Shown in pieces: positions 51,782 to 61,086 of a stretch of 64,000 nucleotides of DNA (the first letter of the stretch is position 1; each line of letters starts with the position of its first letter). Made by a program: the position numbers and the translations under genes. Under the pieces are notes generated by a model. That model had not been told where the DNA came from and ran no database searches. It saw nothing but the letters and a program-made list of their open reading frames with translations. This DNA is from Microvirga sp. TS319 (lineage in GTDB: Bacteria > Pseudomonadota > Alphaproteobacteria > Rhizobiales > Beijerinckiaceae), in NCBI RefSeq assembly GCF_041276405.1, contig NZ_JBGGGT010000001.1, forward strand, positions 727,501-791,500. The letters are read 5' to 3'.

Positions 51782-52516
51782 TCAGGTGGCCGCGCCCGAA
51801 TGCCGCCCATCCGGTCCACGTGCGCCCGTGAGACTGGCTAGCAGAACAGCGATCACACCTGTCACGAAAACTCCGTCGAACGTTCCCGCGCCACCGATCG
51901 ACACGATCGGCGCACCGAGACCTTGAACCTTATCCAGGTTGAGAAGATCCGCGCCGATCAGAGCGCCCAAGCTGCCGCCGATATAGGCAAGTGGAGCCGC
52001 ATGGCGGCGCGACAGCAACAGTGCAATGATCGCGCTGGAAAGCGCTGGCACGAAGACTGGTAGTGCGATCCCCAGTCCGCGAACGGGCTGCGCAAGCGTG
52101 TGACAGACCCCTGCAACACCCACGACGCAAATCGCTGCGAGCAACCAGATCCGATTTCTTGAAGCAAGATAGATAGACGTCAGACTAGGGATCAACGCGC
52201 CGCCGACATTCACGGCAATGATGGTGCCAGGCCAGTCGACCACAATCGGAACAACGTATTTCATGCCAAAGAAGTCGATCACCTGACCGGACACGACCTG
52301 CTGTTCGGGCAGGTGCACGATGGGCACATTGACATAGCTCCCCAGGAGAGAGCCCAGAAGCAATAACCAAGCGGCGCCCGGATGAAGCCCCATCCGGCGG
52401 TACGCGAATTGCAGAGCTCCGATCTGAACGAGAATGAAAACGAGTGACAGAAGCCCAAAGAGAGAGAGAAAGAATGGGCCGGAGAGCGGTAGATAGTTTG
52501 TTTGGCTGATGTGCAT
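51782..52516 (-). CDS. DUF1614 integral membrane protein
   Basis: The protein has 244 residues and about seven membrane helices, beginning with PFFLSLFGLLSLVFILVQIG. Conserved blocks are GSYVNVPIVHLPEQ, GMKYVVPI, NVGGALIPSLTSIYL and the late YIGGSLGALIGADLLNLDKV, GAPIVSIGGAGTFDGVFVTG, all typical of DUF1614. Function is unknown. It is convergent with the Rieske gene and alone on its strand. Start ATG 52516 matches the family beginning. Confidence 0.85.
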   Translation of the reverse strand: MHISQTNYLPLSGPFFLSLFGLLSLVFILVQIGALQFAYRRMGLHPGAAWLLLLGSLLGSYVNVPIVHLPEQQVVSGQVIDFFGMKYVVPIVVDWPGTIIAVNVGGALIPSLTSIYLASRNRIWLLAAICVVGVAGVCHTLAQPVRGLGIALPVFVPALSSAIIALLLSRRHAAPLAYIGGSLGALIGADLLNLDKVQGLGAPIVSIGGAGTFDGVFVTGVIAVLLASLTGARGPDGRHSGAAT

Positions 52517-52867
52517 GCTACAAATCTCGCCATAAGATCTTGTCTTAGATCGTCATAAGGGATGCCAGTATCACTTTGCACCTCATAATATGACCGGTGA
52601 CCTCTGCCGATCGGTCGTTTTACTGAGACTTGAGTGAAGAATGCGGCACATCGTTTGAGATTACTTACATTACGTGAGAGACAGCCAAACGAGTGCCTCG
52701 ATCACATCGTCTCGGCATAACTGGATCTCGTATCATCCGCCCGGCCGATCCGCGCTGGCCGGAGACATAGCGTCGCGATCTACTGTCCCGAGCCCGATTA
52801 TCGAACGCACCGAACGCTTTGCGACAGTAATTCGCAACCTCGCGAAGAGGCGACCGCGTTAACCTGC
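52517..52867. other. Gap between divergent DUF1614 and adenylate cyclase genes
   Basis: About 350 bases with lower GC content at its left end. It should hold the promoters of both divergent genes. No frame is convincing, and I see no clear -35/-10 pair or dyad. Confidence 0.3.
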
Positions 52868-54259
52868 ATGATCGTGACCTCGCCACGAAAATCCCAGGCC
52901 GAAACCGATAGCGCGTCAGCATCGCATGTTCCCACAAGCTACGCTGCTGGATTGGAAGTCAATGACAAGATTGCCAGTCAACTCCTTTTCGAGGCCGAGA
53001 TTCAGGCGGAATGGATGATTGCCTGGCTTCGGCTTACCGTTGCGCTTCTGCTCGCCTCGTTCCTGGTTGCCAGCTATGTCGCTTTGGGGATCGGTGCGGG
53101 CATTCGCACGCTCAGGCCCCCAGTGCCTTCGCTTTTCATGATCGGCGGCTTCTCCCTGACCTCGCTCGCGGCCCTTACGCTGATCCGGATGCGGCGCTAC
53201 CGTCCGACAATGGGCTGGGCTTTTGCCTCCCTGGATGTCGCCATCACGATTGCAGCGATTGCCGAAGGTGTTCTCCGTAACCGGCTCAGCGGCAATAATA
53301 TCTTTCTCTTGGCCTCTGCTTGGGCTGCCCCGCTGGTCCTTGCTTTCAACGCCATGCGTTATCGGCCGGCGATCGTCGCGGGCACGGCCGTATCCTTGGT
53401 TCTGGGGAGCTTGGCGGTCGCGTTTTGGGCTGGGGTTTCACTCCTGGCTCCTCCTTTGCCGCCTGGCTACGCACGTTTCGCGGATCTTCCCGCCAATGCG
53501 GTTCGCGCCAGCATCTTCATTCTTGTCGGGCTCTGCCTCACGCTCGTGGTTCAGAGGGAGCGCCGATTGCTCGTGCGCGCCCTGACAGAGCAGCGCGAGC
53601 GATCGATCCTGACGCGTTTCCTGCCAACCGAAGTTGTTCCGGAGCTCACCCGCCCTGAGTCACGTCTTCGTCGTGGCATAAGTCAGCAATGCACCATCCT
53701 GTTCGTCGATCTGCGGAATTCGACCCATCTGACCGAGCGCATGCTACCGGAGCAGGTCGCGGATTTTTTGACGCGTTTCCGCCGACGCATCACGCGGGGT
53801 GTCCACGAGCATGGCGGTCTCATTGAAAAATTCGCTGGCGATGGGGCCCTGATCGTCTTTGGCGTGCCCGACCCTCAACCGGACGACGCCTGTCGGGCAC
53901 TTGCCTGTGCCAAGAGCCTGGTCAGCGCCATCGCCGAGTGGAACAGGAACCGGCCTCCGGCGGCGCCGTTGACGGTCGCCATGGGGCTCCACACCGGAGA
54001 GTGCTTCTGCGGTGTCGTCGGCGAGGAGGCACGCCTTGAGTTCACCGTGCTCGGGGACGCGGTCAATGTTGCGGCACGGCTCGAAAGCTTCGCCAAGCAC
54101 CGCAACGAGATGCTCATCGCCTCCAAGCGAGTCCTAGCAGAAGCTCATGAGCCTTTGGACCGGCACACATGGCAACATCTTGGAATCGAATGGCTTCGCG
54201 GGCATGAAGCCTCAATCGATGTATACGCATACAGGTACGGGGACACCGGCGGAAAATGA
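52868..54259 (+). CDS. Membrane-bound class III adenylate cyclase
   Basis: The protein has 463 residues. The N-terminal half has five or six membrane helices (MIAWLRLTVALLLASFLVAS onward to ASIFILVGLCLTLVVQ). A short linker, EQRERSILTRFLPTEVVPEL, leads to the catalytic domain. The first metal aspartate is D281 in ILFVDLRNST, and the second is D325 in FAGDGALIVFG. The substrate loop reads ARLEFTVLGDAVNVAARLES with the transition-state N and R. The enzyme should form cyclic AMP on receiving a membrane signal. It is a candidate source of cAMP for Crp-family regulators such as the one at 59.5 kb, though that is not of clear cAMP-binding type. Confidence 0.9.
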   Translation: MIVTSPRKSQAETDSASASHVPTSYAAGLEVNDKIASQLLFEAEIQAEWMIAWLRLTVALLLASFLVASYVALGIGAGIRTLRPPVPSLFMIGGFSLTSLAALTLIRMRRYRPTMGWAFASLDVAITIAAIAEGVLRNRLSGNNIFLLASAWAAPLVLAFNAMRYRPAIVAGTAVSLVLGSLAVAFWAGVSLLAPPLPPGYARFADLPANAVRASIFILVGLCLTLVVQRERRLLVRALTEQRERSILTRFLPTEVVPELTRPESRLRRGISQQCTILFVDLRNSTHLTERMLPEQVADFLTRFRRRITRGVHEHGGLIEKFAGDGALIVFGVPDPQPDDACRALACAKSLVSAIAEWNRNRPPAAPLTVAMGLHTGECFCGVVGEEARLEFTVLGDAVNVAARLESFAKHRNEMLIASKRVLAEAHEPLDRHTWQHLGIEWLRGHEASIDVYAYRYGDTGGK

Positions 54260-54510
54260 CCGAGAATATAACCTATGCCCGAATGCCTATAAGGCTCACT
54301 CAAACGCGCAGAAGTCTGACTCAACTCTGGAACGGGCATCGTAAACCATGAACAGAGATCCCGAGGCCTCGCATGCTGAGAGACCATTTTATCCTTGTAT
54401 CAGCATCCGTAAACGTCTGCTCAACGCTCATATCCCGACTGGTGAAAGGTCTCAGGGGTACCAAGAGGCGCCGTTCAGGCTTGCTTCAGGGTTCTTCTTC
54501 AGTCGACCGT

Positions 54511-54565
54511 TAGAGCATCGGACGTGAAAAGTGGACTCCACTTTTGGGAGTGAATCCGATGCTCC
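54511..54565. repeat. Family A interspersed repeat, copy 9
   Basis: AGCATCGGACGTGAAAAGTG, GACTCCACTTTTGGGAGTG and AATCCGATGCTCC. This is the cleanest short copy: AAAAGTGGA and TCCACTTTT form the inner stem, and GCATCGGA and TCCGATGC the outer. The gap from 54259 to 54726 otherwise shows no gene. Confidence 0.85.
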
Positions 54566-54725
54566 AAGGGGATCAGCAGCCGTTTTCCTGAAGGACCGAT
54601 CCTGAGCCCTGCTTTTACGGCATTCGGTAGCACAAGCCACCAATCTCTAGTAAGTCTTTGAAGGGCATCCTGTTTTCGTGAGTATTTCTGCCGCCCGAAA
54701 GTCATAAACACGTTAGAGGGGGCCT

Positions 54726-55532
54726 ATGCACTCTGGATTGATCGACGAGGTTTCTGCCGTATTGCGACAAGCCTCTGCCGAGGCAGTTCTTCCCCGTTTC
54801 CAGAATCTGCATGCGGGTCAGGTTGAGGAGAAAACACCAGGAGAGGTGGTCACCATCGCGGATCGTGAAGCAGAGCGGATCATCACGCCCCGGTTGATGT
54901 CGCTCCTGCCCGGATCACGGGTGGTCGGGGAAGAAGCGGCCGCAGAAACACCAGCCTTGATGGATGAACTTGATGAAGGCGATGTCTGGCTTGTCGATCC
55001 ACTCGACGGAACGGCGAATTTCGTTGCTGGTTCACCTGAGTTCTCGGTTATGGTTGCTTTGCTGCGCCATGGGCAAATTGTAGCTGGCTGGCTCCTCAAT
55101 CCCGTCAATGACCATCTCGCGGTTGCCTCCCTTGGCTCTGGGGCCTTCATCGACGGGGCTCGCATCCAAACGGAGACGACCTTTCCGAACGCCGCCTCTT
55201 GTCGGGGGGCGGTTCTCACTCGGTTCCTGCCCGAGCAGATGAAAGATCAAGTGACCGCAAACTCTTCGCGGTTCTCTGCCATTCTGCCAGGCGCGAGATG
55301 CGCAGGAGTAGACTACCCTGCCGTTGCAACAGGAAATCAGCACTTCGTGATGTTCTGGCGGCTGCTGCCTTGGGATCACGCCCCTGGCGCGTTGCTCGTG
55401 TCGGAGGCTGGCGGGTGTGTCGCCCGCCTCGACGGCTCCAGATACCGTCCCTCCAATCGCCAGCCTGGCCTCCTCGTGGCGCAGAACGACGAGGTATGGG
55501 ACACCGTAAGCCGGGAACCGCCGTTGCTCTAG
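54726..55532 (+). CDS. Inositol monophosphatase family phosphatase
   Basis: The protein has 268 residues. The metal-binding motifs are complete: EE in VVGEEAAAETP, DPLDGTANF (about 88-96) and WDHAPGALLVSEAGG (about 217-231). The threonine motif is present near TIADREAE. The family hydrolyses inositol 1-phosphate, fructose 1,6-bisphosphate, PAP or histidinol phosphate; sequence alone does not decide which. It is not next to any gene of those pathways. ATG 54726 is preceded by AGAGGGG. Confidence 0.9.
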   Translation: MHSGLIDEVSAVLRQASAEAVLPRFQNLHAGQVEEKTPGEVVTIADREAERIITPRLMSLLPGSRVVGEEAAAETPALMDELDEGDVWLVDPLDGTANFVAGSPEFSVMVALLRHGQIVAGWLLNPVNDHLAVASLGSGAFIDGARIQTETTFPNAASCRGAVLTRFLPEQMKDQVTANSSRFSAILPGARCAGVDYPAVATGNQHFVMFWRLLPWDHAPGALLVSEAGGCVARLDGSRYRPSNRQPGLLVAQNDEVWDTVSREPPLL

Positions 55533-55634
55533 TGTTACAACAAGAGAGGCGCACGTCACCGCGCTTGGCACTTTTCGAGAAGCTACCAGACAGTCTCAAT
55601 CAAGTCTGGCGGCTTTTGCTACCGAATGCCGTGC

Positions 55635-55850
55635 TTTTATCCGTTTTTCCTATCGGGCTTCGCCGTAAGCTACCGTCTCCTGCACAATGGCAAGCGTCAG
55701 GTTATAGCCGTTCACGTCCCCGGCGACTTCGTCGCTCTCCGCCGCTTTTTGGTGAAGAAGATGACCACGCTGTCGTGGCGATTACCTCTGCACGGTCGGC
55801 ATGATCCCCATAGGACGCTGCGCGGGATCTCCGAAACCGCGCTCCCGTAG
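55635..55850 (+). pseudogene. Crp/Fnr regulator fragment with frameshifts
   Basis: The first part reads GFAVSYRLLHNGKRQVIAVH and VPGDFVALRRFLVKKM, the effector-domain core of Fnr-like regulators. The expected next block, DHAVVAITSARSA, is in a different frame, and PHRTLRGISETA returns to the first. So at least two compensating indels are present. The N-terminal 50 or so residues and the whole DNA-binding domain are missing. A full Crp/Fnr gene lies about 4 kb downstream and could be the surviving paralogue. Confidence 0.65.
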
Positions 55851-55933
55851 CCCAGCGCGAAGATGAAGGGGACGCTCAAGCCCCAGAGCACATTCGCGAC
55901 TTGGCAGGCCAGCACACCGATCGCTGAACCTGC

Positions 55934-56314
55934 CTACTTTGATTTCGAAGGTGGGGGAGGACCTCCTTGTGTGCCTGGCTGAGCGGTCACACCCGGTGCT
56001 CCCACTGCAGGGGCAGCCTCTTTGGCCTGCTCACCTGCTGCCGAGGGTTTCGGAGTTAGCGGAGGCGGCCCTCCCTGTGTGCCGGGCTCAGCAGTCACAC
56101 CTGGATCCCCGACCGCAGTCGCCCCCTCTTTGGCCTGCTCTCCGACGGATTGGGTTGGATTTGCAGAATCCTGCTTCTGGGTGGCCGTACTGGGCTCCAC
56201 AGCAGTGCCTACCGCCGGGCCTGAAGTAGTCCCTTGCTGTTGCGCCATCGCAGCCGGCGCTAGAGCAAACACGACCGTCAATACGACTCCTGATATGTAG
56301 AGGCGAGCAATCAT
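55934..56314 (-). CDS. Exported Pro/Gly/Ala-rich repeat protein
   Basis: The protein has 126 residues. MIARLYISGVVLTVVFALAP with AMA cleavage is a signal peptide. The mature part contains two imperfect copies of a 33- to 35-residue unit: GEQAKEGATAVGDPGVTAEP followed by GTQGGPPPLTPKPSA, then GEQAKEAAPAVGAPGVTAQP followed by GTQGGPPPPSKSK. The composition suggests a disordered periplasmic or surface protein. No known family. The duplication appears recent because it is also evident at the DNA level. Confidence 0.7.
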   Translation of the reverse strand: MIARLYISGVVLTVVFALAPAAMAQQQGTTSGPAVGTAVEPSTATQKQDSANPTQSVGEQAKEGATAVGDPGVTAEPGTQGGPPPLTPKPSAAGEQAKEAAPAVGAPGVTAQPGTQGGPPPPSKSK

Positions 56315-56966
56315 CGGTAGCTCCTCTCAGCATGATAGCCGGCGCCTTCTGCTCCGGGCAGGGCTCCAAGTCAGCTCCGAACATGAAAGAATACCATGTA
56401 CAGCGTGCGTGGGATAGCGGCATGGTTCTGGTGCAGCTTTGAGGCTCATGCAACTGAACAGACGGGAGCGCACCAGCGGGTTAAGGGCTCAGTTATTTCC
56501 AGCTTGTCATAACAGAGGCGTCGGAAAGTCGGTCCGGGCTCAAACAGAGCCGAGTGCGGGAGCACTTGAATGTCCGCTCTTCGGCGCCACTGCGGAAATT
56601 CGAATAAGGACAGCCCCGTGCCACTACCGGACCTTCGTGGGTGGCAGCGATTGTGCCCAGAACGTTCGGGTTGGGTCGAGGTCGGCTTTGATCGCGACTG
56701 CGGATTGCTTTCCGCTCGGATGCTAAACCTTGGCTCTGGTTAGCCTCAGTGCCATTTCCGGAGATCTCCATTCCAGGGACGATAATCTTGACGGGCTGTC
56801 GAAATCGACCGAGAACGCCCTATTTGTAGCTGTTCACCACGGGCCTGAGGGCGAGGGTTTCAATGGCCCCTCATCGCGAGTAGGCCTATCATTCTGCCGA
56901 GGCGTCGCGGTGGTTGCCCGGATTGCCTCTGCGAGAGGTGGTTGGCGTAAAGGAAGATGAATCCCG
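56315..56966. other. Gap with a partial hairpin
   Basis: About 650 bases with no gene that I can support. GAATGTCCGC (56568-56577) and GCGGAAATTC (56592-56601) form a ten-base stem with one mismatch. A short frame near 56439, MRLMQLNRRERTSG, resembles the extreme upstream frame of the Crp/Fnr gene at 59.5 kb (MRLIELNRRWKV), possibly another trace of duplication. Confidence 0.35.
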
Positions 56967-59147
56967 ATGATGGTCGCCGCGCTTCCCTCCTGCAATCCTT
57001 TGTCCCGGTCCAGCCTTCACGAGCTCGCCACCGTCAGTCAGGCTATCCTGGATGTCATGCCTACAGCCCTGTATGTCTGCTCGGCGGACGGAACCATCCT
57101 GCGCTACAATCGGCGGGCCGCCGAACTGTGGGGCCGCACGCCACGCCTGGGCGAACCCAACGAACGTTATTGCGGCTCCTTTCGCCTCTACCACCTGGAT
57201 GGACGCGCGCTTGCTCACGCCGACACCCCGATGGCACAGGTCCTGCGCACGGGCGAGCCTGCCCACGGGCTTGAGGTTCTGATCGAGCGGCCGGATGGAA
57301 GCCGCTGCATCGCTCTGGCCCAGATCGAGCCGCTGCTGGACGAGCGAGGCGGCGTTCTCGGGGCAATCAACTGCTTTCAGGACATCTCCGACCGCAAGGC
57401 CATGGAGACCGAGCTACGCCACAGCCGGCAGGATCTCGAGGACTTCTTCGAGAACGGGGCGGTGGGGCTCCACCTGGTGGGCGCGGATGGAACCATCCTG
57501 CGCGCGAACCGGGCTGAGCTTGAACTCCTCGGCTATACGGCGGACGAGTACATCGGACGAAAAATCTCCGAATTCCATGCCGACGCACCCGTGATCGAAG
57601 ACATTCTCCGGCGCCTCTCCCGGGGCGAGAAGCTGGACAAGTATCCGGCCCGCCTGAAGGCAAGGGACGGTTCGATCCGGCATGTCCTGATCACGTCCAA
57701 CGTGCATTTCCGCCATGGCGAGTTCCGCAACACACGCTGTTTTACCGTCGACGTGACCGACCAGCATAGGGCCGACGAGGCCCTGCGGGAGAGCCAGCAG
57801 CGGCTGGCCGTGACCTACGAGAAGGCTCCCATCGGCATCGCCGAGATGGATGCTGCCGGGCGCTTCGTCCGTGTCAACGCCGCACTTTCCGTCATCATTG
57901 GATATGCTCCGGAAGAGCTTCTGGGACGTTCCTTCATTGATCTGACCCACCCTGAGGATCGGGACGACGATACCGAGCGGTACGCGCGCCAGGTGCGCGG
58001 CGAGATTGCCCATTACTCAACGCAGAAGCGCTTTCTGCGCAAGGACGGCCGCATCGTCTTCGTGAATGTTCTCAGCTCATCCGTGCTCGACCAGCACGGG
58101 CGGTTCCGCTATGGCGTGCGCGTGGTTCAGGACGTGACCGAACGGCTCCGCGCAGAGGAGCGGCTGCGCGAGAGCGAGCGCCACGTTCGGGAACTCCTCG
58201 ACGCGCTCCCGGCGGCGATCTACACCACCGATGCCGACGGCCGGATCACCTACTACAACCAGGCCGCCGTCGCTTTCTCCGGAAGGACGCCCACCCTCGG
58301 CAGTGATGAGTGGTGCGTGACCTGGCGCCTCTTCACACCGGACGGGACCCCGCTGCCGCACGATCAATGCCCGATGGCTGTCGCTCTGAAGGAGGGGCGC
58401 CCTATTCGCGGTGAGGAAGCAATCGCTGAGCGCCCGGACGGCACCCGGGTTCCGTTCATTCCCTTCCCCACACCGCTGCGTGATGCTTCGGGCCGAATCA
58501 TCGGTGCGGTCAACATGCTGGTGGACATCACGGAGCGCAAGCAGGCGGAGGAGCATCAGAGGGTGCTGATCGACGAGTTGAACCACCGGGTGAAGAACAC
58601 CCTCGCGACCGTGCAGTCGATTGCAATACAGACCATCCGGACCTCGCCGGACCTGAAGATCTTCTCCGAGAACTTCGAGGCTCGCCTCCTGTCCCTGAGC
58701 AAGGCGCACGAGCTGCTGACACGCCGGGCATGGACGGGCGTCAATCTGCGTGACATCGTCTGTCAGGAACTGGAGCCCTACGACGATGGCTCCGCCACGC
58801 GGGTACGGCTAGACGGCCTGGACCTCACGCTGGAGCCCCGGATCGGCCTTGCCCTCAGCCTGGTCCTGCACGAGCTGACCACCAATGCCGCCAAGTACGG
58901 CGCCCTGTCGACCGGGCAGGGTCTCGTCACCGTGCGGTGGAGCGCTCCTGAATCCGGCCCTCCGGACGTCCTCCGGATCGATTGGATCGAAAGCGGCGGA
59001 CCGACTGTCAAGCCACCTGCCAAGCGCAGTTTCGGCACCCGCCTGATCGAACGCAGCATGACCAAGGATCTTCAGGGCGTGGCCAGGTTCGATTTCGACC
59101 CCGCGGGCCTGCATTGCACCCTCGAACTGCCGCTCCATCAACTCTGA
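56967..59147 (+). CDS. Four-PAS HWE-family sensor histidine kinase
   Basis: The protein has 726 residues and no membrane segment, so it is a cytoplasmic sensor. Four PAS modules follow in order: about 25-140 (MPTALYVCSADGTILRYNRR), 155-275 (LVGADGTILRANRAELELLG), 283-405 (IAEMDAAGRFVRVNAALSVI) and 413-530 (ALPAAIYTTDADGRITYYNQ). PAS 1 and 4 are similar to each other. The kinase domain has the phosphorylated H540 in ELNHRVKNTLATVQSI, then the N-box HELTTNAAKYGALS and a short C-terminal ATP lid. HWE kinases often have no genetically linked regulator; here only a broken response-regulator fragment lies nearby (60.4 kb). A nearly identical start of ATGATG at 56967 follows AAGGAAGA. Confidence 0.93.
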   Translation: MMVAALPSCNPLSRSSLHELATVSQAILDVMPTALYVCSADGTILRYNRRAAELWGRTPRLGEPNERYCGSFRLYHLDGRALAHADTPMAQVLRTGEPAHGLEVLIERPDGSRCIALAQIEPLLDERGGVLGAINCFQDISDRKAMETELRHSRQDLEDFFENGAVGLHLVGADGTILRANRAELELLGYTADEYIGRKISEFHADAPVIEDILRRLSRGEKLDKYPARLKARDGSIRHVLITSNVHFRHGEFRNTRCFTVDVTDQHRADEALRESQQRLAVTYEKAPIGIAEMDAAGRFVRVNAALSVIIGYAPEELLGRSFIDLTHPEDRDDDTERYARQVRGEIAHYSTQKRFLRKDGRIVFVNVLSSSVLDQHGRFRYGVRVVQDVTERLRAEERLRESERHVRELLDALPAAIYTTDADGRITYYNQAAVAFSGRTPTLGSDEWCVTWRLFTPDGTPLPHDQCPMAVALKEGRPIRGEEAIAERPDGTRVPFIPFPTPLRDASGRIIGAVNMLVDITERKQAEEHQRVLIDELNHRVKNTLATVQSIAIQTIRTSPDLKIFSENFEARLLSLSKAHELLTRRAWTGVNLRDIVCQELEPYDDGSATRVRLDGLDLTLEPRIGLALSLVLHELTTNAAKYGALSTGQGLVTVRWSAPESGPPDVLRIDWIESGGPTVKPPAKRSFGTRLIERSMTKDLQGVARFDFDPAGLHCTLELPLHQL

Positions 59148-59464
59148 GCTCATTCACGTCCGTACTGCGTGGATTGCGCCTCCTCCTGGTGGAAGTTGGA
59201 AGCCATGCGGCGGGCTCTGGACCGACCGCGAAGATGGACTTGGGCGCAGGCAGTGAAATTCGCAGACCTTGGGAAACGTCCGTTCACGCGAGGATTACTG
59301 CCCTCTGGCTTACGTCTCACAATTACCACGTGTGGACGGCTCCCGTTTGCAAGGAATCTGTTGAATGCTGCGGCAGGGCTGGCCGGTGCTGTGCGGCGGG
59401 AGCCGTCCACAATAGCAGCAGGGAGGCTATACCGATCATACGTTCACGGATCGTCGTGATATGT
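59148..59464. other. Gap between the kinase and the Crp/Fnr gene
   Basis: The stretch lies between convergent genes. One minus-strand frame of 86 codons is open but has neither a start site nor recognisable features. No terminator with a T-run is seen. Confidence 0.3.
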
Positions 59465-60214
59465 TTATTCTGTCTGCCGGTCTTCTCGATACCAGCCCTC
59501 TTTCAGAGCGTGAGGGAGGATTCGTTTGAACATTTCACCAATCCTCCAGTAGCATTCACACGTTGCCCTTTCGAGGCCAGCCCGATCGGTAACGATAATC
59601 CCGCCCCTGATCTGCCGAATGAGACCCCGCTCTTGGAGCTTTTTCAGGATGGCACTCATCGTGGAGCGTTGAACACCTATTACCTCTGCGAGCCGCTCAT
59701 GCGTTAGCGGAATGGTCTCTTGATCAATCCTGACGCAGGTGCTGAGAATCCACCGGCAGGTGCGAGCTTCCACATCGTGAATGGCATTGCAGGCAACACT
59801 TTGGAGAGTACGCAACGATAGCGCTTCCAAATAGCGCTGAATGATCTGATGAATGGCTGGGCGGGTGATGACGATTTCCTCCAGCTTTCCGATCTCGATC
59901 CGTGACGCTGTACCGTCAAACTGCACAATGTAACGCCCGAAGGATTGGCGGTTTACGAGTGAATTCAGGAGACCCGTTGCGCCCTCGCGACCGTAGACAA
60001 CCATCTCGGCAGAACGACCGTCCTGCATGATGTTACAAAGCGCTATGATCGTATCGTGAGGGAAGTAGGTATAGCGAAGTGGCTCTCCAGCCTCGTAGAG
60101 AACCTGCCCTTGGTGCAGTTCGACAATGCTCAAGAACGGTTCCAAGGACCTGAAATCGTCGGGGTCCAAAGAAGCCAAGAGCCGATTGGCCCGATGATGT
60201 TTAGCCGCTTGCAC
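59465..60214 (-). CDS. Crp/Fnr family transcriptional regulator
   Basis: The protein has about 249 residues starting at GTG 60214, which has GGAGG six bases upstream; a TTG at 60247 has no such site. The cyclic-nucleotide-type beta roll is at about 20-120 (VLYEAGEPLRYTYFPHDTII). It lacks the cluster of N-terminal cysteines found in oxygen-sensing Fnr. The DNA-binding domain has IPLTHERLAEVIGVQRSTMS and KLQERGLIRQIRGGIIVTDR, the Crp/Fnr helix-turn-helix. The effector is unknown, with residues for cAMP binding not obvious. It is next to a PAS kinase and gene fragments of signalling proteins. Confidence 0.9.
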   Translation of the reverse strand: MQAAKHHRANRLLASLDPDDFRSLEPFLSIVELHQGQVLYEAGEPLRYTYFPHDTIIALCNIMQDGRSAEMVVYGREGATGLLNSLVNRQSFGRYIVQFDGTASRIEIGKLEEIVITRPAIHQIIQRYLEALSLRTLQSVACNAIHDVEARTCRWILSTCVRIDQETIPLTHERLAEVIGVQRSTMSAILKKLQERGLIRQIRGGIIVTDRAGLERATCECYWRIGEMFKRILPHALKEGWYREDRQTE

Positions 60215-60399
60215 CTTCCACCTCCGATTCAGCTCGATCAACCTCAATACTTAAGGAACGGCGTGTACCCCTCAGGCTGGACCGGAGGATATGACATACG
60301 TTGATGATTGCGGATGCAAGCTGTTACTGTCGGCATGGACTGTCGACTAAGTGGTCAGCGGAGGCAGCATCAAGCATTGAAGGTGCTGGACAGAGAAGC

Positions 60400-60650
60400 G
60401 CTGGCCCTGGGGAACGAACGACTTCGTGGGGTCTGATGAGCCGACTGGAACTGGCGCAGGCGATCAAGGCCTGTCCGGATTGGCCCAGATCCCAATCATC
60501 CTGATGAGTGGGGCACAAGGGGCAATTGCCTATAGCCGTCGGGACCTGTTCGCGGTCATTTCCGGCAAGCCAACAGGCTCAAGAACATCTTTGCGGCAGT
60601 GGTCGAGACGACAGGGCCGAGAGCAAGTCATCGACCCGACGCAGCGCGTG
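60400..60650 (+). pseudogene. Response-regulator receiver remnant
   Basis: One frame reads LMSRLELAQAIKACPDWPRS before a stop at 60502-60504. A second frame reads IPIILMSGAQGAIAYSRRDL then FAVISGKP. Together they match the second half of a receiver domain, where GxSG-ELAxxIK is followed by PIILMSG (beta 4) and a KP near the end. The frame change lies at about 60485. The phosphorylated aspartate region is not recognisable. Confidence 0.5.
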
Positions 60651-60930
60651 CCGCTCTGAGCCAATGATCGGTCAACGGCTTGGTCACCAGAGTAAACGTC
60701 GGCACTGGGTCAGAAGGAGGCCAAGAGCCGGTCGCCTTGAAGGTCCGCTTTGCCTCAGGAATCCGACGATCGCTCCCCTGATAGGCTGCAATACCTATCG
60801 AGTCAGACTTTGATGTTAAGCGAACCCTCGAGTGACTGCCTTCTCTGAAACTTGGGGTAGATTTTTGGTGTCAGCTCCTCAGAGGAATCGGCTGGCTTTG
60901 AGTCAGACTTTTAGTGTCGGTTACACCTAC

Positions 60931-61030
60931 AGCATCGGACGTGACATCGAATTCCCATTCGATGCTGTCAGTCCATGGTGTTGCGCATCATGTCGCGCAA
61001 AACCGGTCCCCACTTCCCGCATTCGATGCT
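60931..61030. repeat. Family A interspersed repeat, copy 10
   Basis: AGCATCGGACGTGACATCGA, CATTCGATGCTGTCAGTC, GCGCATCATGTCGCGCAAAA, CCGGTCCCCACTTCCCGCAT and TCGATGCT. Same variant as copy 8. The rest of the gap from 60650 to 61087 shows no gene. Confidence 0.65.
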
Positions 61031-61086
61031 GTAACATCTGGACCATGCACAGTTTCGGTCTTTTCGGCGCGCATGTTGGGCGATGC

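Noticed and set aside
55712..55915. Minus-strand frame with a hydrophobic start (LACQVANVLWGLSVPF)
   Set aside because: It looks like a membrane segment but overlaps the Crp/Fnr remnant and has no start site or continuation; probably chance.
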